64,000 nucleotides of DNA from positions 458,001 through 522,000 of the forward strand of contig JAIUJO010000290.1 in NCBI GenBank assembly GCA_023846275.1, read 5' to 3'. The notes under the pieces were generated by a model. That model was not told the DNA's origin and ran no database searches. It saw only the letters and a list, made by a program, of their open reading frames with translations. The stretch's first letter is position 1, and the number at the start of each line of letters is the position of its first letter. Source of the DNA: Vanilla planifolia. Its lineage: Eukaryota > Streptophyta > Magnoliopsida > Asparagales > Orchidaceae. The position numbers and the translations under genes were made by a program. This document shows positions 49,691-59,525 of the stretch, in pieces.

Positions 49691-52600
49691 ATGCTGAAGA
49701 ATGTTCGATCGAGATTAAACGAACTTCATTGTATATGTCTCAACTAGTTCTATCCAATTAAATATTTATTTTAATATTTCTAAATATTTTATTTTTAGTA
49801 GTTTTGTAATGCTTTGTGATATATTTTGATTCATTCCTAATTTGGTGATCGATCATATTATCTTTGATCTCTTTAGTGCCTTGGAACGTAACTTTTACGT
49901 ACAATTTATCTAATTTAGCTTTAACATAAATTTATTTAATAATGAAACACTAATTTGTGATTTTTTTTTATTTACTTTGTTAATTCACATTAATTCAAAA
50001 ATGACATCCAATTGAGATGAAAACAATATTGTTCGGCTCACCTCAATGAGGTTTATCCAATTAAATGTTTATTTTTGTATACTACAATTGTAACATTTTC
50101 TTTTTCTTTTTTTGCATAATGTATGAGCCATTTTGATTCATAATTGATTTCACGAGTGAGAATGTACTATCAATCTTATTGGTATGTTGGAGAGAAACTT
50201 TAATAAAATTTAAATCATTTATTCAAATTTTATGCTTTATTTTGGACATATTGCTATGCAACTTTAAATGCTCTCCCATGTCCCGTTACATCGCTTTCAT
50301 TTGGTTATATTAAATTAATTCAATTTATCTAATTTTAGTTTTATTATATATTTATTTATTATTAAAATAATAATTTTTATTATTCATGGTAATTTACTTT
50401 GGTAATTCGTAGAATTCCAAACAAACTCAATCAAGATAATACAAATATTGCTAGACACATCTCAATCAGTTCATTAAATTATCCATTATTTTTATATTTC
50501 TAAATGTTTTATTTCCTAGGAATTTTTTTAGTCATACCTGGTTTGTCAAACAAGGTTGTTAGAGTCTATTTCTTCACTATCTTGGAATATAAATTTTTTA
50601 AACAATTTATCTATTTTTTTCAAAATGTTTTCTTTGAATTCTTTATATTACAATGACCTTCTATTGTATGACCTTATTAGTCTTTGAACTGTTGGTCTTA
50701 CACTACTTTAGTTTATCTTATTTTAGATTTAATATATATCTACTTAGCATTCAAATAATAGTTTATTATTGATTTATGTTGTTTACTTTTGCAATTCATA
50801 GTAATTCTAAACACAATCTAATAGAGATAAAATAAAAGTTATTAAACTTTTATCAACATGCTCTATGCAATTATATTTATATTTTTATTTTCAAAAATAT
50901 TTAATGTTTTTTTAATTTTTATGTATTTTACGACATTTCGATTTGTAACTAATATGATGAGAAAGGATGTTAAACTCCACCTCCATAATATGTAAGAATA
51001 CATTTTTCCTCTATAATTTATCTTATTTCTTTAAATTTTTCTTTTTGATTTGCTTGTATTATTATGCTACTTCCATTTATCTAATTCTAGCTTGACTATA
51101 CATTTATTTAATATTAAAAAAAAATATTATTATTTATACTTAGTTACTTTTCTAGCTCTTTATAATTCGACATGAGGCCAGACAAATATGAAACAAACTT
51201 TGTTGGATTCACTTTGAAGAGCACTACAAAATATAATATATATTTTTATATTTTTAAATATTTTATTTTTAATTACTATAGTATTCTTTATGAGAAATTT
51301 TAAATCAAACAAGATTTGATGATCAACAATGTTACACTTGATTTATTTGGTACCTATAATAGAACTTTCCCTCATAATTTAACTTATTTATTTAAATTAT
51401 TTTCTTTGATTTAGTTATATTTCTTTACAACTTTAAATCTCATCTCATGTGACATTTACGTGTGATATATGTGGATGCATAACTCACTTCAATTTATTTT
51501 ATTTTAACCGCAATATTTATTTATTTAATATTAAAAATAATAATTTATTATTTATGTTTATTTTCTTTGTTGATTTGTAATAACTCAAATCTCATTCCAA
51601 TCAAGATGAAACAAATATCTTTGGACTCATCACAACGAGCTCTATCTAATGAAAATTTATTTATTTATTTTTAAATATTTTATTTTCTAGGGTTTCTATA
51701 CTTTATGAGATATTTCAATTTATTCCAATTTTGATAATCTAGGATATCACACTTGATCTTCTTACTCTCTTGGAGTGTAAGTTTTTAGTATAATTTCTCA
51801 TTTCTTTCAAGGTTTCACTCTTATTTGGTAATATTATTACATAACTCTAAATATCCTCTCATGTGATATTTACATCACTTTGTTTTTTGTTGTATTATAT
51901 TATTTTAATTTATCTCATTCTAGCTTTAATATATATTTACTTAATACTAAAATAATATATTTTTAATATTTATGCCAATTTAATTTGGCAATTTATGGTA
52001 ATTCTAATTAAATATTTTTTTTATATATTAATTATTTTTTGTTTTTTATGATTTTGAGAATTTTTAGATGGTAATTTGATTTGTCTATTATTTAACAATT
52101 AATTATGTTACCAATTCTATTCGTATCTTGGTATGCATCTCTCACACAATTTATTTTATTTCTTCAAATTTTAGAGTTCGATTTTATTAATTGCCATCAA
52201 ACTCTAAATTTTCTTTTGTGTGCCCATTACATTACTTTGATTTGGCTATATTACATTACCTCAATTAATTTGAATTAGGTTATAATACATAATTACTTAA
52301 TATTAAAATAATAATTTATTATTATTTATGTTTGTTTACTTTTTTAATCCATTATAATTCCAAAAGAAGATAGAAATAGAAGAAACAAAAGTCATTGAAC
52401 TTGTTGTGATGAGCTCTATCAAAATTAAATATAGATTTTTTTTAATATTTTTAATTATTTTATTTTTTAATTTTTTTCATGGTTTATGAGATATTATAAT
52501 TCATACCTAATTTGATGATCAAGTTAAACTAGATCTCCTTAGTATTTTGGAATGCACTTTTACCATACGATTCACTGTAATCCTCCTCTCATGTGATCTT

Positions 52601-53543
52601 TGCATCATTTAGATTTGGTTATATTGTATTTTATCAAATTATCTTATTTCAACTTTATTATACATTTTTCTTAATATTAATATAATAAATTATTGTTAGT
52701 TATTTTTATTTTCATTATAAATTTATAGTAATTCCAAATGATTTCAATCAAGATGACAACAAATGTCATTAACCACATCCCAAAATGCTCTAACCGCAAA
52801 CATTTAGCAAGTTTTATGATCTATTTCAATTCGTGCTTGATATGATGATTGATAATGTTATACTCGATCCACTAATTATTTTGGAATGTAAGTTTCTCAT
52901 ATCGTTTATCTCATTTATTCAAATTTTATAATCTTATTTGGTTGTAGTACATTGCTTTAATTTATCTCAATTCAGCTTTAACATGCAAATTTACTTAATA
53001 TAAAAATAATAATTTAATATTATTTATGTTTTTTAAATTAATAATTTATATTAATTCAAAACAAGGTTTGATTGAAATGAAACAATCCTCATTGGAGTCA
53101 TTTGAACAAGCTCTATCCAATTAAATCTATATTTATAGATTTTTTAATATTTTAATTTCTAGGAATTTTGGTAAGTTGGACTCAATCTCCAAATTATCTT
53201 GGAATGTTAGTTTTGCATACAATTTGTTTGATTTCTTCAAATTTTATAAACTTATTTTGTTATATGACATTGCTTCAATTTATCTCATTTCAATTTTAAC
53301 ATACATATTTACCTAATACAAAAATAATATATTATTATTATTAATTCTTTTTAAAATTTTGTAATTCACCTTCATTCTAAATTTGGTTTCATCGAGATAA
53401 AACATACCTGATTGTACTCTTGTCGACAAGCTCTACCTAATTAATTCTAAATTTTTATATTTTAAAATATTTTTATTTCCAAGGAATGTTTGCTTGTTTA
53501 TGAGTTGATTTGTATTAGAATTAATGATTGAGGAAGTATCATC

Positions 53544-53700
53544 AAGTGACTCTTAATAATGACTACCATGTTGTCACATTATTGAAGAATGTAGCTAAAA
53601 GTGATATGTCTTGTCAATTATAGATTCCTCTAATCGTCCATTTTTTGAATGGAAACTACCCCTAAGCTATAAATGAAGTCCATGCTTGATTGGGTACAGT
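53544..53700 (+). rRNA. 5.8S rRNA pseudogene (unit 4)
   Basis: Recognisable from GACTCTTAATAATGACTACC, through CACATTATTGAAGAATGTAG and ATCGTCCATTTTTTGAATGG (the ATCGAGTTTTTGAACG block), to CATGCTTGATTGGGTACAG. About 157 bp, nearly full length and without the deletion of units 2 and 3, but strongly eroded. No 18S or ITS1 precedes it; satellite DNA runs up to its first bases. The exact 5' edge is uncertain by about 25 bp, because the satellite's GATTGAGGATGTTACACTCG stretch resembles the join. Confidence 0.82.
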
Positions 53701-53948
53701 GTGACATGTCACTCCTTACAAAAGCCTAAAATTGCCAGTTTATGCCACAACCTATCTTTGGAGGTGATTGATGGCACCCTATGTTACAATATGGCATGAT
53801 GGGTTGGATGATGGTTAGTTGTTAATGCAATAATTGTTGTATGCCCCTATATGTTGTGGAATTGGCCAATTGGAATTGATGTTGTAATGAGAAAAGCAAA
53901 TGCTTTTCCCAAATCCAATTGCAAACTCCATGGTATGGAATTATGATC
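53701..53948 (+). other. ITS2 (unit 4)
   Basis: Spacer of about 248 bp with GGCACCCTATGTTACAATAT, TGGAATTGATGTTGTAATGA and CTCCATGGTATGGAATTATG, collinear with ITS2 of units 1-3. Confidence 0.74.
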
Positions 53949-56900
53949 CTATGTTAGGTGAGGCTACCTACTTAGTTTAGGCATATAAATAAGTGAGGCA
54001 ACCCTTAGTAATATTGAGCATAACAATACTAACCTTGTTTGTCAATTCAATAGATTGAAGCCAAACTTATAGTTTAGAGAAGCATCCTTAGTGACAAATC
54101 AGGACCAAGTGCCATAGAAGAGGGCACTGATGAGGGTGAAAGCCCCATTTAGTTTGTACCATTTTTTCTACACAAGGTACTATAAATGAGTCAAGTAGTT
54201 TTAGAATGTATCCCAAATTGGGTGGTAAATGTTGTCTATCCCTACATAATTTCAAGAGATAGAAAACTAACAAGTGTTGTAAGGGAAAATGAAAAGTACT
54301 TTCAAAATAGGGTTAAAGAATGCCTAAAATTATTATGAGCAAAGTACATAGGGGTTGGCAGTACACCTAAACTGGATGTAGAATGTCATAAGATGGTTTA
54401 TTGCATGGCTTGAGTAGAAGACTGTATCAGGCCACTGTGATAGTCGGAGTTTGAGGAGACGACTCCCATGGAAAAATTATCGCCGTGGTCAATGACTGTG
54501 CTAGCCCCATCGAGGGTTGCTTCTGTGGCACATTTTGTGTTGGAGACACATGTGGGCTCCCCATCTAGCCCATCTTAAAACATAGACCAAGGAGTTTGGC
54601 ATGCTTTGCGAGCCAATGATGGAGCAAGGCTAAAAACTACAAAGAAGCTGATCATTGAGATTATAATTTAAGGTGTAAGCCACTAACTAACCCATTCTTC
54701 TATGAAGGGCTCGAATGAGAGCATGCTTGTCAGGACCTAAATGATAAAGAATTATGGTTGAGCAAGCAATGCCAGCAAAATATCTATTAGAGGCCCATAA
54801 AGATATTGACATGCAAATCATTCATCTTAGGCAAAGGAGAGAAAGACTAATCAAAACATCTTGTGGCTAGTTCCCTTAAAATTTTTGCATAATGTGCTGG
54901 AGGCAGAGTCAAAGTTTTGTTAAGTAAATCCAGTGATTAGAGACATTGGAGGCATAATGTCGTAAACCTATTCCCAAACTTTAAATAAGTAGGAAGGTTC
55001 AACTAGTTTCATTAGGTTACAGTGCCCATCTACACGCTAACCTAGAGCCTACATAGGGAATTTGTTGATTAAGATAGCAAGTTAGTGGTCATGGAAGTTG
55101 AAATCTATTGAGTGTGCAACAACTTGCCTATGGAATCAACTAGCCACGAAAATTGATGGCTCTTAAGCATGCATCCATACCAAGTAGTTGGTGTAATGCA
55201 TCACCTCAACAAGTAAGAGAGTGCAATGGTCTTTGAAAAATATAAGACCTATGCTTGCGTGGAGTGTCTACTACTATTGATCTTTGTGGTAGGACCAAAT
55301 ATTCAATTGATAAACTTGATGACCAAATGGGGGATAGAGCCCATGCAAATGACACTTGCACATGGGTTAGCTAAACCTAAGACACGATGATATCCTATTG
55401 GGGAGTGTAATTTTGAACGAACTTTCAGAGGGAGCAGAGTTAAAATTCTTGAGCTAGGATGTGGCACTTGATGACAATGTCAAGTGGTCAAGAGATGCTG
55501 GTATGACCTCAAGAAGAGCTATCATTTCTGCTTAATAGCTTATCAACCCTAGAAATGGCTCAGTAAGAGGTAAGGACAACTTCTAATGAGAGCACCACAT
55601 CTTGAGAGACTCCTAATGCGTCCCTGATGGCCCTTGAAAACCTGGATGGTTAGTTCCTTCTATCATTTATCATACTCACAATAGCATCAGGTCTTTAAGG
55701 TGTAAAACATTTGGTTGATGAAGTAATGTAAGAATAGGAAGCAGGCAAAATGGAACCATAACATTAGAAAAAACATCAGCTCTGAGGGTTAGTCATGGGG
55801 GTCCAAGTGTTGAACTCATTAGAATTAAATAGGCTACTCAAAATACTCACATGATTAAATAGTGTCAGCACATGTTAATTAGGTTGAATTGGGAGTGACA
55901 CCTATGGGGGCCATTCTTGTGTAGTGAACAATCAACTCAAAGCTGGTACATAGATTGGGAATCTAACTATTTCATTAAAGCAAAGAATTGGAATGGTCCT
56001 CAAAGATGCTCAAACAATGTGATTTCTATCCATTGCTCTAAAAGACAAAGTGAAGAAATTCAACCTTGCACAATTAAATAACGTGAATAGTTATGACTCT
56101 CTTAAGGTAGTCAAATTTCTTGTCAACTATTTAGAGATTTGGATAAATGGATTAATAAAAATTCCACTATTCTTATCTATTGTCCATTAAAACCTCAACC
56201 AAGGAAATTGGCTTAACAAAATTAGTTGGTAAAGGAAAGCCTATTGACGTGGACACCAGTTCAACATTATGAAAGGACTTGAGAGGTTTAGCAAAAGTAG
56301 GTGTTAGCATGCTAATAAAATTGAATACCACTGCTTTTAATGTTATTTTACTTATTCTATAAAATAGAGGTGGGGATTAACCTTCTTTTTATCTCCAAGT
56401 TTTACCTCAGGGGATCAATCCATGCATAAGACATTATGAGTAGAGAGTTTTTGTGGGGTGGCACATCCATTAAAAGATAACACAGGTCTCCTGAGTTGTG
56501 CTCAACTAATACAAAAAACTCACGTGGAACAAACATATAAAAGTTCAATTGACTCTACTTTCTAGTATGAATATGAACAATGAAAGCTAGACCTATCCAT
56601 CCTTTAAGGTTTTAGAATTTGAAGCTTGATATGTAAGAAACATTATCAAAAAGAGAGAATTGGCTTGTGGTAGCCAAGTGTTCATAGTAACATTATTTTT
56701 TGATCATTCAATGTTAAACTTCCTATCATGGTCAAGTAGAATTCACTAAGACAAAATTGTTCTCCTATCCATTAGAAACATGAGTTGGGCTTAGATTGCC
56801 ATGAGATGGGTTAGTTTTATCATACTGAACATTGTGTCATGATAGTAATTCAACCTAGCATAGGAGGAATTGTTGATTCACATAATTGGTCATTGTGCTT

Positions 56901-57236
56901 GGTTGAAGAGCTAGTGATGCGAAGATATCATGTGCAGCATTATGAAAAAACTATCTCTAATTCAAATCTATGCTAAGAAGCACTATTTAGGACTATCATT
57001 CACCCGTTGGTTGATAGTAGGGACTTTGCCCCAAAATGGCACATGAACATAAACTTTCTTAATGTTGTGGAAAGTTGGATGGCATGGGCATCGTAAGAAA
57101 TGGAATTTAAGCATGAATGGTGAATAGAATATTTTGTCGATGAATAAATTTTTTATGGGGCATTGTAAGTGGCGGAGTGGCCCAGTTGTTGCGATCCACT
57201 GAGATACAACCCTATGTCATAGCAAATTCTTCTCCT
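53949..57236 (+). rRNA. 26S rRNA pseudogene, nearly full length (unit 4)
   Basis: About 3.29 kb. It starts ATGTTAGGTGAGGCTACCTA and TTTAGGCATATAAATAAGTG. Landmarks: GGGTTAAAGAATGCCTAAAA near 54310, GAATAGTTATGACTCTCTTA near 56084, and the sarcin-ricin loop as AGCATAGGAGGAATTG near 56860 (normal AGTACGAGAGGAACCG). It ends GTAAGTGGCGGAGTGGCCCA near 57168 and CACTGAGATACAACC. The slightly short length comes from scattered small deletions. It is the most diverged of the three long 26S copies by eye and non-functional. Confidence 0.9.
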
Positions 57237-57700
57237 TGAAGAAATAGACATCCAAAAAGTTTCAAAACACCACTTGCTTACCTGCTCAGGTTGCTCAACT
57301 AAATCTACTTATTAATAGACTTGTTATGATACTTATTGCAACACTTCATGTGGTACTTCATGTGATACTTCATGCAGTATTATATGATTCACATTGCATG
57401 GGTTGTCAACTTGCCAATGTGCAAAGTTAAAATGCCTAACATTGCCCATCATGGAAGTTAGATCGTGTAATGTAGGAATTATAATAATTTTCCTTCTCTA
57501 TAAATTACCACAAACCTTTGAGATCAGGCTCTCTGTCATAGAAAATTTGTCACCATAAACACAAAGGCATGGAGTAAGCTTCAAAAAGTTTTCTCGCTTG
57601 CTCGTATCCACTATTAATGACATACCTATAGTAGTTCTATGTGCATCACAAAATCTGTCAATGCTTATGTTTAATTGGGAATGAATTCAGAACCACTCTA
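57237..57700 (+). other. Non-repeated head of the intergenic spacer (unit 4)
   Basis: Spacer after 26S. It includes three 12-bp direct repeats of ACTTCATGTGGT type at about 57342-57377 and sequence like the other spacer heads near 57400-57430 (GTGCAAAGTTAAAATGCC). No gene is seen. Confidence 0.6.
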
Positions 57701-59252
57701 AGAGAATGTCCCTATACCTTAACAAACTTTCCACAGTATGCAACCCACAAGGTGCGAAGTGCGGTGTGGTGCAACCCAAGGAGAAGTTGAAGGTTGATGG
57801 TGTAATATACGCTATGGTTTATGCATGTTGGGCTATTGCCCCATCTGAATGCTATTGTAACTCAATGCATGGTAGTGCATTATATGTGTTGTCAAAACTA
57901 ATCTACATGCATCTTATGGCATCCTAAGCACTTTACAACATCTTATGCATGTGGATAGTGGGGCCTACAAAGTGTAATGTTTTTAGGATTTTTGGTGCTT
58001 CATATTGCTATTGTTTGAATAAGGTGATGCATTATAGGGAGACTTCAATACTTCCTTTATGAAATTTTCACAATATGTAGTTTGCAAGGGACAATATGTA
58101 TTACGATGAGACATGTGATGAAGTTAAGGTTGGATGGCGCAATATGTAGGGTTACGACCCTAGCCACACACTACTATAGTTTTATGGATGGTAAGTTTCT
58201 ACTCACATGAATGGAAGGAGACTTTACATATATAATAGCTACTCCAAGCATGTTCTGTGGCATTTTATGCACTCGATTTGTGGGGGCCTCAAAGTGTAAC
58301 ACATTTTTGGATTTTAACACTATAGTCTATTGGTACATGAATAAATTTATGCACTATTGGGTGAATTGCATTTCTTGATTATAGAATTCTCATGATATGC
58401 AATTCATATGGGGAATGTGTGGGGTGGTGTAGCTTACAGTCAAGTAGAAGTTGGATGGTGTAATATGAATTAGGGTTTGTGCATGCTAAGTTGCACCCTT
58501 AATCACACACAATAGATAACTATGCATGCAATAGCACTGTGTCCCCTCCCAAAATCTAGTAAATGTGTGCCCAACAGCATTCTGTGTGCATGACTTGTAT
58601 AGCCCACAAAGCATAACAATTTTTTTTAATTTTAAGAGTAGTGGGCTACTAGTGCTTCGATAAAGTAATGAATTGTTAGGAGACTTTCCATTTTCATCGA
58701 TAACATTTTCACTACATTCCACTGGAGGCAACGTGTAGTGCAATGTGACCAACAATGAAGTGATAATTGGATGGTGCATTATGCAATAGGGTTTGTCTAA
58801 GCTTTGTTGTAGCCCTAGCTTCATGCCACTATAACTACATGTGTGGTAGAGCACTAGGCACAATACAACACCTATAGTGTACTATTTGCAAGTGCAGCAG
58901 CAAGTACACACACTCTACATTGCATTTAATACACATTTGTATTAGGGCCCACAAAGTGCAACTTCTTTTAGAATGTTTTCATTATGGACTATTGGTGCAT
59001 TGATAAGGTGATTTTTTATTAGAAGACTTGCCTTTCACATTGATGGAATTACCTCAACAAGAATTTTCAAGTGTTAATGTGAGGCACAGTGCACCCTACG
59101 GTGAAGAAAAAGTTGGATGGTGCAATATGCACCATGGTTTGTGCATGTTGGGGCTTCGTCCTTTATTGCAAAAGATAGTCCATTGTTCTCGAGCATGGCT
59201 AGCGACATCCTATGCATGTGACTTGCAGTGTAACTTTTTTTTATCAATTTTT
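57700..59252 (+). repeat. IGS subrepeat array, five copies (unit 4)
   Basis: Subrepeats of the same family as in units 1-3. The AAAGTGTAATGTTTTTAGGA-type marker is at about 57970, 58295, 58610, 58950 and 59230, each with the GATGGTGCAATATG and GCATGTTGGG elements. The last copy breaks within the marker and joins directly to mid-18S at about 59253, without ETS. Confidence 0.8.
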
Positions 59253-59525
59253 AGATTGAAGTAAAGATTAAGAAGGATAATCATGGGTATTCATATATCT
59301 TAGTCAAGGTTATAATTCTTTGATTTGAGAAAGAAAACCTTTGCAAAAGCATTTCCACTGTTGTTTTCATTAATAAAGAATGAGAGTTTGAGGCTTGAAG
59401 AAGATCATAAACCATCATAGTCTTAACCATAAATTATGTTAACAAGAGATTGGTGGACATTGCTCTTTGAACTCCATTTGCATCTTATGAGAAATCAAAG
59501 TTTATTGCTTCTTTGATAAAGTAAT
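59253..59525 (+). rRNA. 18S rRNA pseudogene, middle part (unit 5), cut by LINE E6
   Basis: Corresponds to plant 18S from about nt 860 to the LINE site. Landmarks: AAGTAAAGATTAAGAAGGAT, GTTTTCATTAATAAAGAATG near 59364, CTCTTTGAACTCCATTTGC near 59463 and CTTATGAGAAATCAAAG near 59484. The first 850 bp and the ETS are deleted, so it is fused to IGS on the left. It ends in the same target stretch as the copy at 10711-11821. Confidence 0.88.
59500..59525 (+). repeat. 18S target-site copy, left side of LINE E6
   Basis: GTTTATTGCTTCTTTGATAA plus AGTAAT, corresponding to 18S GTTTTTGGGTTCCGGGGGGA and GTAT. The following GGTC could still be 18S (GTATGGTC), so the LINE edge is uncertain by up to 10 bp. 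Confidence 0.65.

Larger units (their letters stand above)
35691..53543. repeat. AT-rich satellite array, about 45 diverged monomers of roughly 400 bp
   Basis: About 17.8 kb of strongly AT-rich tandem repeat. A monomer, in plus orientation, runs roughly: CTTGGAATGCAACTTTCC, ACAATTTATCTCATTTCTTC, TTTGATTTGGTTATATTAC, TCATGTGACATTTACAT, a second TTTGATTTGGTTATATTAC, CAATTTATCTCATTTTAGC, ATTTACTTAATATTAAAAT, TTTACTTTGGTAATTCATAG, AAACAAGGTCTAATCAAGAT, TTGGACTCATCTCAACGAGC, CTATCCAATTAAATATTT, then GATGATCAAGGATGTTACAC and TCGATCTCCTTAGTATC. Clear monomer joints lie, for example, at 38228, 40560, 42970, 45195, 48738, 50990 and 52550. Spacing of intact monomers is 390-430 bp; several are truncated. 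Monomers differ strongly from one another, so the array is old. No coding potential is seen and the family is unknown to me. Confidence 0.88.

Noticed and set aside
53529-53543. 18S 3' end (GAGGAAGTATCATC) directly before the unit 4 5.8S
   Set aside because: The satellite monomer itself has GATTGAGGATGTTACACTCG at this position, which explains the match equally well; no ITS1 follows.
35691-53543. Origin of the satellite from IGS subrepeats or from the LINEs
   Set aside because: No shared motif beyond AT-rich words was found between the monomer and either source.
35691-53543. CRISPR array or other short-spaced repeat system
   Set aside because: The repeat unit is about 400 bp, highly diverged and without constant-length spacers; the genome is clearly eukaryotic.
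10711-57236. Functional rRNA genes
   Set aside because: All copies carry changes at universally conserved positions, large deletions or LINE interruptions.
58486-58863. Open frame of 125 residues on the minus strand
   Set aside because: It lies across IGS subrepeats; the corresponding frames in other subrepeats are closed.
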